DNA from: Gordonia sp. (in: high G+C Gram-positive bacteria)
GTDB lineage: Bacteria; Actinomycetota; Actinomycetes; Mycobacteriales; Mycobacteriaceae
Direction: 5' to 3'
Assembly: GCF_020438995.1 (NCBI RefSeq)
Contig: NZ_JAGQTN010000159.1
Span: forward strand, 1-56,138
DNA: 56,138 bases
Made by a program: the position numbers and the translations under genes. Below are positions 41,902 through 50,225 of this stretch, one piece after another. The notes below the pieces were generated by a model, which saw only the letters and a list, made by a program, of their open reading frames with translations, did not search any database and was not told the DNA's origin. Every line of letters starts with the position of its first letter. Position 1 is the first letter of the stretch.

Positions 41902-43236
41902 ATGCGGCAGATACAGGACGTAAGCCCTGCACCCACGAAGCCCCCGGCCCCGCCGTCGACAGCGTTTGCCCTGGGCGACAGCGCCGCCGACGCACAACGT
42001 CGCCGGGACCTGACGAAGATGAAGGTCGTCGCCACCGGATGTCTGGTGGTCGCGGCGATCATCTACCTGTTCACCAGGTATCTCGAACATCGCGACGGCC
42101 ACGACGTCGCGGCGTGGGTGGGCTATGTGCGCGCCGCGTCGGAGGCCGGGATGGTGGGTGCCCTCGCCGACTGGTTCGCGGTGACCGCTCTGTTCCGGCA
42201 TCCGCTGGGGCTGCCGATCCCGCACACGGCGCTGATCCGTAAGAAGAAGGACGACATCGGCGATCAGCTCGGCGGGTTCATCGAGGACAACTTCATGACA
42301 CCCGCGGTCATCGAGCATCGGGCATACACCTTGGAACTGCCGCGCAGATTGTCGACATGGGTGGCCGATCCGGCCAATTCCGACCGGATCGCCGATGAGG
42401 TGGCACGGGGCTTCTCCCTCGCGGCGGAGATGCTGCGCGACGAGGACATCGAAGGGCTGATCACCTACGCAATCAAGTGGGCGGGCGAACCGCAGTGGGC
42501 GCAGCCGCTGGGGCGGGTGCTCGAACAGCTGATCACCGAGGACAGGCTCGAACCGGTCTTCCAGCTCGCCTGCGACAAGGCGCACGACTGGGCGCTGGGC
42601 AGCCAGTGGCTCATCGACCGGATCATCGACGAGGACGTGGGGCCGTCGTGGAAGCCGAAGTTCGTCAACACGCTGCTCGGCGACCGGATCTACCGCGAAC
42701 TGGTCGACTTCACGTACAAGGTGCGCGCCGACCCCGGACATCCGGTGCGTCGGTCGATGCACACCTTCGTCCGCGACTTCGCTGACGATCTGCAGCACGA
42801 TCCGGAGATGATCGCGCGGTTCGAGGCCATCAAGAACGAGTTGCTCGGCCGTGACGAGGTGGGCAACGCGGCGTCGACGGCCTGGAAGACCGGCAAGGCG
42901 GTGATCGAGCAGATGCTCGAGGACCCCAACAGCACGCTGCGAAACTCGCTGTCGGACGCCGTTGTCCAGCTCGGTGTGCGGATTCGCGACGACCGGCCGC
43001 TGCAGGAGAAGATGAACGGCTGGGTGGCGCGTTCGGGCAAGCACATCGCCGAGAACTATTCGCGTGAGATCGTCTCGGTGATCACCGAGACGGTGCGCGG
43101 CTGGGATGCGGACGAGACCAGCAAGAAGATCGAACTCCAAGTGGGCCGGGATCTGCAGTTCATCCGGATCAATGGAACAGTCGTCGGTTCGCTGGCCGGG
43201 CTGGCCATCTATACGGTGTCGGTGCTGATCTTCTGA
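41902..43236 (+). CDS. DUF445-family membrane protein
   Basis: About 444 residues. It has an N-terminal membrane helix (VVATGCLVVAAIIYLFT), the DUF445 signature GALADWFAVTALFRHPLGLP, IPHTALIRKKKDDIGDQLGG, long amphipathic helices, and a C-terminal membrane helix (VVGSLAGLAIYTVSVLIF). DUF445 proteins are membrane-anchored, of unknown function. ATG 41902 is preferred to GTG 41884. It occupies the position of Rv0473 in the M. tuberculosis order. Confidence 0.9.
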   Translation: MRQIQDVSPAPTKPPAPPSTAFALGDSAADAQRRRDLTKMKVVATGCLVVAAIIYLFTRYLEHRDGHDVAAWVGYVRAASEAGMVGALADWFAVTALFRHPLGLPIPHTALIRKKKDDIGDQLGGFIEDNFMTPAVIEHRAYTLELPRRLSTWVADPANSDRIADEVARGFSLAAEMLRDEDIEGLITYAIKWAGEPQWAQPLGRVLEQLITEDRLEPVFQLACDKAHDWALGSQWLIDRIIDEDVGPSWKPKFVNTLLGDRIYRELVDFTYKVRADPGHPVRRSMHTFVRDFADDLQHDPEMIARFEAIKNELLGRDEVGNAASTAWKTGKAVIEQMLEDPNSTLRNSLSDAVVQLGVRIRDDRPLQEKMNGWVARSGKHIAENYSREIVSVITETVRGWDADETSKKIELQVGRDLQFIRINGTVVGSLAGLAIYTVSVLIF

Positions 43237-43289
43237 CAGCATGTGATCGGATTGGCGGATGTGTACCCGGGTTGAACCAGATCACCACT

Positions 43290-43308
43290 GCTTGCATTTG
43301 TTAGCACT
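43290..43308 (+). promoter_or_regulatory. Promoter element shared with hbhA-like copy 1 (copy 2)
   Basis: GCTTGCATTTGTTAGCACT. TTGCAT (43292-43297) and GATACT (43315-43320) are 17 bases apart and make a plausible promoter for the HTH gene at 43345. The near-identical element at 39259-39277 precedes the other hbhA-like gene. Confidence 0.75.
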
Positions 43309-43344
43309 CGTGCGGATACTGGACCCTGCGATGAGAAAGCGAGT

Positions 43345-43878
43345 GTGACGGTGACAACGGACGGCGAGTCGGCCACCGGCGACGAGTCAGCAAACCACGG
43401 CGACGGAACCGGTGTCGCCGATGGCGGCCCTGTCGACGCCGTCGCGCACGCCGCCCAGGACGCGGTCACCCACGCCGCGCAGGACATCGGCACCTTCATC
43501 CGTTCACAGCGGGTCGCCGCCCAGGTGTCGCTGCGGCAACTGGCCGAACGGGCCGGGGTGTCCAATCCGTACCTCAGTCAGATCGAACGCGGCCTGCGCA
43601 AACCGTCGGCCGACGTGCTCGCACAGATCGCCAAGGGCCTGCGCCTGTCGGCCGAGGTGCTGTACGTTCGCGCGGGAATCCTGGAAGAGCGCCCGGCCAG
43701 CCCGGTGCGCGACGCACTGATCGCCGACGACGCGATCAGTGAACGACAGAAGCAGATGCTGCTGGAGATCTACGAATCCTTCCGCAAGGAGAACGCCGAA
43801 ACGGCCCAGTCGGGGTTGCTGCAGGAGTTCGCATCGCGACAGGAAGATCCAGACCGACGAGGAAGAGACAACACATGA
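43345..43878 (+). CDS. Xre-type HTH regulator upstream of hbhA
   Basis: About 177 residues. A disordered acidic N-terminus (to about residue 40) precedes a helix-turn-helix, IGTFIRSQRVAAQVSLRQLA, then ERAGVSNPYLSQIERGLRKP and a C-terminal helix. It matches the family of Rv0474, which lies directly upstream of hbhA in M. tuberculosis. GTG 43345 starts the frame. The stop overlaps the start of the hbhA-like gene (ATGA), so they are coupled. The shared 19-nt element upstream is a candidate operator for autoregulation and for control of the distant paralogue. Confidence 0.92.
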   Translation: MTVTTDGESATGDESANHGDGTGVADGGPVDAVAHAAQDAVTHAAQDIGTFIRSQRVAAQVSLRQLAERAGVSNPYLSQIERGLRKPSADVLAQIAKGLRLSAEVLYVRAGILEERPASPVRDALIADDAISERQKQMLLEIYESFRKENAETAQSGLLQEFASRQEDPDRRGRDNT

Positions 43879-44771
43879 CCGACAATCGACTGACCGCCGC
43901 ATTCGGTCAGGTGGCCGACATCGTCGAACAGCTCCGCGATCGGGGCGAGGTCGTCAGCGGGCAGGTCGCCGGCAGGCTGTCGTCCGGGGTCGAGGACGCC
44001 AAGGAGAGCGCGCAGACCCGGCTCGAAGCGGCGCAGGCCGCCTTCGATGACGCGGTGGCGCAGGCCCTGGCCCGGTTCGACAAGGCCAAGGACAAGCTGT
44101 CGGTGGAACTGCCGGAGGAGTTCGAGGAACTGCTCGCCAAGTTCTCGCCCGAGGAACTGCGCAAAGTCGCCGAGGCGTACCTCGGTGTGGCCGCCGCGAT
44201 CCTCAAGGCCCTGCAGGAGCGGGCCGCGACCCTGGGGCTGCCGGTGGCCGGTAAGTCCGGCGGGGCCGGCACCGACGGGGAGACCGACGAGCCTGCGCCG
44301 CTCGCGGTTGCGGCTCCCGTGGAGCCTGTTGTCGAGAAGAGCATTGTCGAGAAGCCGGTCGTCGAGAAGCCGGTTGTCGAGAAGGATGTTGCCGAGAATC
44401 CTGTAGCCGAGGAGCCTGCGGCTGAGAAGACGGCGCCGGCCAAGACCGCGGCCGCGAAGAAGGCCGCGCCCGTCAGGAGCGCCCCGGCCAAGAAGGCTGC
44501 TCCGGCCCGCACCGCCGCGGCCAAGAAGGCGGCTCCCGCCAAGAAGGCCGCTCCGGTCAAGAAGGCCGCCCCGGCGAAGGCCGCTGCGACGACGACGGCG
44601 GCAGCCCAGAACACGGCAGCCCAGAAGGCAACAGCCCAGAAGGCGGCCCCTGCCAAGAAGGTGCCGGCGAAGAAGACACCCGCCAAGAAGGCCGCCGCGA
44701 CCCAGACACCGGCTGCGAAGGCCACCGGAACGGCTCGCAAAGCAGCACCGGCGAAGCGGACGGCCAAGTAG
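43875..44771 (+). CDS. hbhA: HbhA-like protein, copy 2 with long Lys/Ala/Pro tail
   Basis: About 298 residues. The first about 120 residues form the HbhA helical domain (VEDAKESAQTRLEAAQAAF, FEELLAKFSPEELRKVAEAY). A linker carries short VVEK/IVEKP repeats, and the last about 135 residues are KKAAP and KAAPAKK repeats, much longer than the tail of the copy at 39405 and of mycobacterial HbhA. The tail would be strongly basic and could bind glycans or nucleic acids (it also resembles histone-like tails). The start overlaps the preceding HTH stop (ATGA). It occupies the position of hbhA in the M. tuberculosis order. Confidence 0.9.
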   Translation: MTDNRLTAAFGQVADIVEQLRDRGEVVSGQVAGRLSSGVEDAKESAQTRLEAAQAAFDDAVAQALARFDKAKDKLSVELPEEFEELLAKFSPEELRKVAEAYLGVAAAILKALQERAATLGLPVAGKSGGAGTDGETDEPAPLAVAAPVEPVVEKSIVEKPVVEKPVVEKDVAENPVAEEPAAEKTAPAKTAAAKKAAPVRSAPAKKAAPARTAAAKKAAPAKKAAPVKKAAPAKAAATTTAAAQNTAAQKATAQKAAPAKKVPAKKTPAKKAAATQTPAAKATGTARKAAPAKRTAK

Positions 44772-44810
44772 CCGGCACGTCGGGTCACCGGGGGTCACTA
44801 CAGTGGACCC

Positions 44811-45122
44811 GTGACTATCGCATCGTTTCTGGACTATGGCCGTAATCTCGTCCTGCTGCTGATCACCGTTGCCGCCGGTATCGCGTCCGCCGTCGCGCTG
44901 GCGCACGCAGCGGTCCAGCGTCCCGACGCGTTTACCGCCGTCGACCGCCAGAGCAAGGTGTTCTGGGTGTCGATCCTGGCCGCGGCAACTCTGTTCATCT
45001 GGCTGTTCGGCGCCATCGGGATGCTCGGCATCATCGGTGTTGTCGCTATGCTCGTCTACCTTGTCGATGTGCGGCCGCGCGTCGACGCGATCCAGGGCAA
45101 GTCCTGGTTCAGCAAGAAGTAG
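44811..45122 (+). CDS. DUF2516-family membrane protein
   Basis: A 103-residue protein with three hydrophobic segments (VLLLITVAAGIASAVALAHA, VFWVSILAAATLFIWLFG and IIGVVAMLVYLVDV) and a basic C-terminus. Matches the DUF2516 family (Rv0476 in M. tuberculosis), which is found next to hbhA. GTG 44811. Function unknown. Confidence 0.9.
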   Translation: MTIASFLDYGRNLVLLLITVAAGIASAVALAHAAVQRPDAFTAVDRQSKVFWVSILAAATLFIWLFGAIGMLGIIGVVAMLVYLVDVRPRVDAIQGKSWFSKK

Positions 45123-45174
45123 CGTGCAAGCTCGCGATGGGCGTGCTCATATGAGGCGAAGAGAGGTCTGCGCG

Positions 45175-46032
45175 GTGGCGAACGAGTACCGGATCACCGA
45201 TCTGGCGAAGGCGGCCGATGTCAGCGTCCGCAATATTCGCGTGTACCAGGATCGTGGTCTGCTGCCGCCGCCGAAGATTCTCGGACGCACCGGTTGGTAT
45301 TCCGAAGAACATCTCGTTCGGCTGAAACTGATATCCGGGATGCTCGACCGCGGCTACACGTTCGCCACGATCAGTGAGCTGCTGCACGCCGCCCATCATG
45401 GGATGAAAGTGGAACAGGTGCTGCGGGGCACGCCGAAATCGGGCCGCTTCCGCAACTTCAAACGTGCCGCCACCATCACGATCACCGAATTGCGCAACAG
45501 TCTCGGCGCCAGCGACCGGACCATCGCGCTCAGCCAGAAGCTCGGCCTGCTCACCAAGGACGGCGCGCATTACGCCATCCGCAACCCCGAGGTCCTCGAA
45601 GGCGCCGAGGTGCTGGTCAAGAGCGGCATCGAGATTGACGTCCTGCTCGACCGCTGGGTGCGGGTGCAGGACGACCTCGCCGACGTCGCGAAGAGTTTTG
45701 TCTCCATCATCACCGACAAGTATTTCAACGAGAATCTGCCCAATCTCGGGGACAAGGCGATCAAAGAGATGGCTGAATTGATCCAGACGGTCCGGCCGAT
45801 GGCGCACGATATCGTCGAGACCACCTTCCGCAAGGCGCTCGACGAGCAGATCTCCAAGGCGATCGGTGAGGCGTCGACGTACTTCAACGCGTCGCCGTCG
45901 GCCACCAGGGACGCCGCCGAGCAGGCTGTCGAGGGGCAGGCTGTCGAGGGGCAGGCCGTCGAGGGGCAGGCCGTCGACGATGGCCCCACCGACGATAAGC
46001 CGGAGCCGGATACCGGGAGCGCGGCGGAATAG
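45175..46032 (+). CDS. MerR-family regulator with large C-terminal domain
   Basis: About 285 residues. The N-terminal MerR winged helix is clear (EYRITDLAKAADVSVRNIRVYQDRGLLPPP), followed by a helical linker. The rest, about 190 residues, is a helical region that is longer than that of classical metal sensors (GASDRTIALSQKLGLLTKDG, VLLDRWVRVQDDLADVAKSF) and carries no Cys/His metal or cluster motif. The C-terminus contains a VEGQA repeat. GTG 45175 is chosen because GAGAGG lies eight bases upstream; ATG 45151 would add eight residues. It probably regulates the hydrolase gene 24 bases downstream or neighbouring genes. Confidence 0.88.
   Translation: MANEYRITDLAKAADVSVRNIRVYQDRGLLPPPKILGRTGWYSEEHLVRLKLISGMLDRGYTFATISELLHAAHHGMKVEQVLRGTPKSGRFRNFKRAATITITELRNSLGASDRTIALSQKLGLLTKDGAHYAIRNPEVLEGAEVLVKSGIEIDVLLDRWVRVQDDLADVAKSFVSIITDKYFNENLPNLGDKAIKEMAELIQTVRPMAHDIVETTFRKALDEQISKAIGEASTYFNASPSATRDAAEQAVEGQAVEGQAVEGQAVDDGPTDDKPEPDTGSAAE
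45921..45977 (+). repeat. 15-bp in-frame minisatellite in the MerR gene
   Basis: Units of GCAGGCTGTCGAGGG (two exact copies, then GCAGGCCGTCGAGGG and a partial copy) encode repeated QAVEG. Each is a multiple of three, so length changes would keep the frame. Confidence 0.85.
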
Positions 46033-46056
46033 GCCGCATCGGATGAGGAGCATGAA

Positions 46057-47139
46057 GTGACACGTAAATCGGTGATCGGTTACGGGGGCGCCGCGCTCCT
46101 CGGCGGTGCTGCGGCGGGTGTCGGCGCGGGCGTCGGGTTGCTGTTCGGGGCCATCACCTGGGAGGCGATCCGCGGTGCACGGCCCCTTGACGACGGACCC
46201 GACGACCAGTTGGCATCACCGGCTGAACGCGTGGCCGGGACCGTACTCACCGCCGATGGCACCCGCCTCAACGTCGTCACCTATGGGCCGTCCGCGCGGG
46301 AGCAGGCCGATCGGGACGTGATCGTGTTCGTGCACGGATGGACGTGCACCACCGAGTACTGGAATCCGCAGCTGAACCACCTGCTCGCCGGCAGTTCCGG
46401 CGATCGCACCGTGGTGGCCTACGACCAGCGTGGGCACGGCCGCAGTGAACTCGGTACGCGCAAGCTGTCGGTCGACATCCTCGGACAGGATCTCGACGCG
46501 GTGCTCTCCCAAGTGGTGCCACCGGGACGTAAGGCCGTTCTCGTCGGGCACAGCATGGGCGGGATGACGATCATGTCGTGGGCGCAGCAGTTCCCCGACC
46601 GGGTCGCGCAGATCGCGTCGTCGGTGGTTCTGGTGTCCACCGCAGCGGCCGACGTGGTGCAGAACATCGACGTGCTGCCACAGGTTTTTCCGCGCTACAC
46701 CACACCGTTCCGGCCGCTGGTGACCAAGATGATCACCTCGACGCCGATCCCGTTGCCACGCACCGCAGTCGGGCATCGCGTGGCTCATTACGCGACCCTC
46801 GGGCCCGACGCTCGGGTGGCACACGTCAACTTCGTCGACGACCTGGTGTGCAACTGCAGCGCCCGTGCCCGCGCAGGCTGGGGTTCGGCGATGGGCAAGC
46901 TGAACGTCACCAGCGGCCTGCGGAATCTGACGGTCCCGGTGACCGTCGTCGTCGGCAGCGCCGACCGTCTCACCCCGCCCGCACATGCGGACTTCATGGC
47001 GGAAATGTTGCGCCACAACGGAACCCTGCGTGACTACGTCACCTATGACGGCGTCGGCCACATGCTGAGCATCGAGGCCGAGGACGATTTCAACATCCTC
47101 CTCGACAAGGTCCTGGCCGAGATTTCGCCTATTTCGTGA
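46057..47139 (+). CDS. Membrane-anchored alpha/beta hydrolase
   Basis: A 360-residue protein with an N-terminal hydrophobic Gly/Ala-rich segment (AALLGGAAAGVGAGVGLLFG) that may be a signal-anchor, then an alpha/beta-hydrolase fold. The oxyanion region is FVHGWTCTTEYW, the nucleophile is in GHSMGG, and GVGHMLSIE holds the His. It could be an esterase or lipase acting at the membrane. Start GTG 46057 follows GAGGAGCATGAA. Confidence 0.88.
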   Translation: MTRKSVIGYGGAALLGGAAAGVGAGVGLLFGAITWEAIRGARPLDDGPDDQLASPAERVAGTVLTADGTRLNVVTYGPSAREQADRDVIVFVHGWTCTTEYWNPQLNHLLAGSSGDRTVVAYDQRGHGRSELGTRKLSVDILGQDLDAVLSQVVPPGRKAVLVGHSMGGMTIMSWAQQFPDRVAQIASSVVLVSTAAADVVQNIDVLPQVFPRYTTPFRPLVTKMITSTPIPLPRTAVGHRVAHYATLGPDARVAHVNFVDDLVCNCSARARAGWGSAMGKLNVTSGLRNLTVPVTVVVGSADRLTPPAHADFMAEMLRHNGTLRDYVTYDGVGHMLSIEAEDDFNILLDKVLAEISPIS

Positions 47140-47166
47140 CGGCCGTCGCAGGGCTATCGTGACAGG

Positions 47167-48036
47167 ATGAGCGTTGCGGGAAAGACCGTACTGATCACCG
47201 GTGGCGGTAACGGAGTGGGTGCCGAGACGGCGCGTCAACTGCGTGCCAGGGGTGCGAACCTCGTGCTCACCGACGTCGATCGCAGCGCGCTCGACGGCGT
47301 CGTCGGTGAACTGGGCGCCGGGCACGCGCTCGGCATCGTCGCCGATGTGACCGATCTGGCGGAGATGGAGTCGGCGGTGGCCGCCGCCACCGAACGTTTC
47401 GGCGGTGTGGACGTCGTCGTAGCGAACGCCGGAATCGCCTCGTACGGAAGTGTTCTCAATGTGGACCCGGCAGCCTTCTACCGGGTGATCGACATCAACA
47501 TCAAAGGTGTGTTCAACACCGTCAGGGCCGCTCTGCCGTCGATCATCGAGCGCCGGGGTTATGTTCTCGTCGTCTCTTCGCTCGCGGCATTCGCCACCGG
47601 GGCGGGTATGGCCCCCTACAGCGCGTCGAAAGCGGCGGTGGAGAACTTCGCCAACACCCTGCGGCTGGAGGTGACCCATCTCGGCGTGGCCGTCGGCAGC
47701 GCCCACATGAGCTGGATCGACACCCCGCTGGTCCGTGATGCCAAATCCGACCTGCCGTCATTCGGCAAGATGATCAGCAGACTGCCCCCGCCACTGAGTA
47801 AGACGACCTCCGTCGACAAGTGCGGGAAGGCGTTCGTCAAGGGGATCGAGAAACGCAAACGACGCGTGTACTGCCCGGGGTGGGTGGGTGTGTTGCGGGT
47901 GATCAAGCCGCTGCTGTCCACCGCGGTCGCGGAGGCCTCGGTCGGCAAGGACGCCGCGACACTCATCCCGGAGAGTGACGCGGAGATCGCGGCGCTCGGG
48001 CGGTCGGTATCCGCCCGCTACGTCAACGACGAGTGA
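47167..48036 (+). CDS. Short-chain dehydrogenase/reductase
   Basis: A 289-residue SDR. The coenzyme motif is TGGGNGVGAETA, NAG is in VVVANAGIASYG, and the catalytic Tyr-Lys is in YSASKAAVENF with the Ser in VVSSLAAF. The C-terminal region has KRKRRVYCPGW and SAVAEASVG-like text that is common in mycobacterial SDRs acting on lipids or steroids. The motif fits NAD(H) or NADP(H) use; substrate unknown. ATG 47167 lies 27 bases after the hydrolase stop, so the two are probably cotranscribed. Confidence 0.93.
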   Translation: MSVAGKTVLITGGGNGVGAETARQLRARGANLVLTDVDRSALDGVVGELGAGHALGIVADVTDLAEMESAVAAATERFGGVDVVVANAGIASYGSVLNVDPAAFYRVIDINIKGVFNTVRAALPSIIERRGYVLVVSSLAAFATGAGMAPYSASKAAVENFANTLRLEVTHLGVAVGSAHMSWIDTPLVRDAKSDLPSFGKMISRLPPPLSKTTSVDKCGKAFVKGIEKRKRRVYCPGWVGVLRVIKPLLSTAVAEASVGKDAATLIPESDAEIAALGRSVSARYVNDE

Positions 48037-48047
48037 TCGGACACGCG

Positions 48048-49115
48048 TTAGATTTCGCAGCCGACGAGGACCGGTTCGGGATGTAGGTCGACGCCGAAGG
48101 CGTCGCGGACTCCGGAGCGGACCTCGCGGGCCAATGTGAGTAGGTCTTCGGTGGTTGCTGGTCCCCGATTGGTCAGGGCGAGTGTGTGTTTCGTGGACAG
48201 GCGGGCGGGAGCATGTTCGCCCGGGTGGCCCTTGGCGAAACCGGCTCGTTCGATCAGCCAGCCGGCGGAGAGTTTCACCGCGCCATCGGGGGCCGGGTAC
48301 TGCGGGATCGTCACGTCCTTGCCCAGGCGGGTCCTGATCCGGTCCAGGATCTCCGGCGCGCGGGCGGCGTCGACGATGGGGTTGGTGAAAAACGAACCGG
48401 CACTCCAGGTGTCGTGATCGTCGGGGTTCAGGACCATGCCCTTGCCGCCGCGTAGCGACAGGACGGCGGTGCGGACGTCGGCAGCGTCGGCGTCCTGTCC
48501 GGCGTCGACGCCGAGAGCGGTGAACAGTTCCCGGTAACGAAGCGGCCTGCTCCGGCGGTCGGGGGTCAGCCAGAACGACACCGCCACAACAACTTTGTCG
48601 GCGCGATACTTGAGAATGCTGCTGCGGTAACCGAGTTCGAGATCATCCGGGGTCAGGGTGCCGGCGGTGCGGGTGGCACGGTCATAGACGTCGACCGACC
48701 GCAGAATGTCGGCGATCTCCACCCCGTAGGCGCCTACATTCTGTACCGGGGTGGCGCCGGTGGAACCGGGAATCCCGGACAGGCATTCGAGGCCGCCGAA
48801 GCCGTTGTCGATGGTCGCGGCGACCAGCGTGTCCCATTCCAGACCGGCATCCGCGCTCACGTACGGCTTACCGTCCTCATCGGCGGCGAAGGTGTATCCC
48901 GAACTCTCGATGACCACCGCGGTGCCGGGGAAACCGTCGTCGCCGATCACCAGGTTGGAACCGCCGCCGACGATCAGCACCGGGGTGCCGGCGTCGTCGA
49001 GCGCAGCGAGGGTCGCGATGAGTGAGGTGGTATCGGCGCAGCGCACCACATCGCGTGCGGGGCCGCCGAGGCGCAGCGTGGTCAGCCCGGACAAGAGCAG
49101 CGAGGAATCGGTCAC
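48048..49115 (-). CDS. murB: UDP-N-acetylenolpyruvoylglucosamine reductase
   Basis: A 355-residue flavoprotein that reduces UDP-GlcNAc-enolpyruvate to UDP-MurNAc, an early step of peptidoglycan precursor synthesis. The FAD-binding motif is VLIVGGGSNLVIGDDGFPG, GLECLSGIPGSTGATPVQNV follows, catalytic Ser is in AGSFFTNP, and C-terminal Glu is in HPEPVLVG. It is a type I MurB. Starts at GTG 49115. In the M. tuberculosis order it lies beside lprQ, here represented by the transpeptidase gene 6 kb on. Confidence 0.97.
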   Translation of the reverse strand: MTDSSLLLSGLTTLRLGGPARDVVRCADTTSLIATLAALDDAGTPVLIVGGGSNLVIGDDGFPGTAVVIESSGYTFAADEDGKPYVSADAGLEWDTLVAATIDNGFGGLECLSGIPGSTGATPVQNVGAYGVEIADILRSVDVYDRATRTAGTLTPDDLELGYRSSILKYRADKVVVAVSFWLTPDRRSRPLRYRELFTALGVDAGQDADAADVRTAVLSLRGGKGMVLNPDDHDTWSAGSFFTNPIVDAARAPEILDRIRTRLGKDVTIPQYPAPDGAVKLSAGWLIERAGFAKGHPGEHAPARLSTKHTLALTNRGPATTEDLLTLAREVRSGVRDAFGVDLHPEPVLVGCEI

Positions 49116-49191
49116 GAAGTCAGCCTAATGACCGGCGGCCAGTGTCATGAACTTCGCCGACTTCGTCGGCTGGAGCGGTACCGTTACGGCC

Positions 49192-49695
49192 ATGGCCACC
49201 AGGTTCGAGCATTCCGTCGACTACCCGTTCTCCACCGCCAGACTGTGGGAACTGTTCTCCGTCGAGAACTACTGGATCGATCTGCTCAAGGAGATCAACG
49301 GCGACTACGGTGTGCTGGAGGAATTCACCCGCGCCGGCGACACCGTCACCGTCGCGATGACCCAGAGCATCCCGGAAGCCAAACTGCCGTCGATCATCAC
49401 CACCGTCCGCCGGGGCGATCTGAAGATTCCGCGCCGCTTCACCCTCAAATACGCGGGCGGCAACATCAGCGGCGACACCAAGGCGAGCGTGTCCGGGGTG
49501 TCGGCCGGCATCACGGGGAGCCAGATCAGTTCCGGTGACAAGGCGTCGACGCTGTACCGCGGAGAGATCAAGGTGTCGATACCGTTCGTCGGCGGCAAGA
49601 TCGAGAGAATCGTCAAGAATGAGCTGGTGGACCTGTTCAACAGCGAACGCGACGAGACCATCAGCTGGGAAAGCCGAAACAGAAGCCAGGGGTAG
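49192..49695 (+). CDS. DUF2505 protein, copy 1
   Basis: A 167-residue protein of the SRPBCC-like DUF2505 family (the Rv0481c type): EHSVDYPFSTARLWELFSVE at the start and VSIPFVGGKIERIVKNELVD near the end. It probably binds a lipid or hydrophobic ligand; function unknown. ATG 49192 gives the family N-terminus (MATRFEHSV); a start at 49147 is possible but has no ribosome site. A second copy follows 20 bases downstream. Confidence 0.88.
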   Translation: MATRFEHSVDYPFSTARLWELFSVENYWIDLLKEINGDYGVLEEFTRAGDTVTVAMTQSIPEAKLPSIITTVRRGDLKIPRRFTLKYAGGNISGDTKASVSGVSAGITGSQISSGDKASTLYRGEIKVSIPFVGGKIERIVKNELVDLFNSERDETISWESRNRSQG

Positions 49696-49715
49696 GCCAC
49701 TGTAGCCTGAATCGC

Positions 49716-50225
49716 ATGGCAAGACGGCTCAGCTACTCCGCGCGCTACCCGTACCCCGCGGAACAGGTCTATCGGGCGCAGACCACACCGCGGTACTGGT
49801 ACGAGATGATGGCGGGTTTCGAGATGTTCTCGCCCAAATGTGAGGTGGTCGACTTCACCTCCGACGATTCGGGCCTCAAGGTGGTCCTGCAGCAGACCAT
49901 CGGCCGCGACCAACTGCCGCCGATCGCACAGACCGTCCTCAAGAAGGACATGGTGATCACCCGCGAGGAATCGTTGGGGATCTTCGATCCGGGTATGACC
50001 AAGGGCGATTACACCGCGTCGATCCCGGCGGGACCGGGCAGCCTCAAAGGCTGGCAGGAACTGTTCCCCACCGATACCGGCTGCACCCTGCGCAAGACCA
50101 GCGAGGTCAAGGTCTTCGTGCCGTTCGTCGCCGGCAAGCTCGAACAGCTGATGCTGGTCAACCTCGTCGACCTGTTCCGCGCGGAGGCCGCCTACGCCAA
50201 GGACTGGATCGTCAAGAACTTGTGA
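49716..50225 (+). CDS. DUF2505 protein, copy 2
   Basis: A 169-residue DUF2505 protein starting MARRLSYSARYPYPAEQVYR and ending with SEVKVFVPFVAGKLEQLMLV and a short helix. It is clearly related to the previous gene but diverged. The end overlaps the methyltransferase start by four bases (GTGA). A tandem pair followed by a methyltransferase suggests a shared pathway. Confidence 0.88.
   Translation: MARRLSYSARYPYPAEQVYRAQTTPRYWYEMMAGFEMFSPKCEVVDFTSDDSGLKVVLQQTIGRDQLPPIAQTVLKKDMVITREESLGIFDPGMTKGDYTASIPAGPGSLKGWQELFPTDTGCTLRKTSEVKVFVPFVAGKLEQLMLVNLVDLFRAEAAYAKDWIVKNL

Noticed and set aside
41125-43242. 705-residue minus-strand frame opposite the DUF445 gene
   Set aside because: It spans two real genes (TetR and DUF445) in the wrong frame and has no signature.
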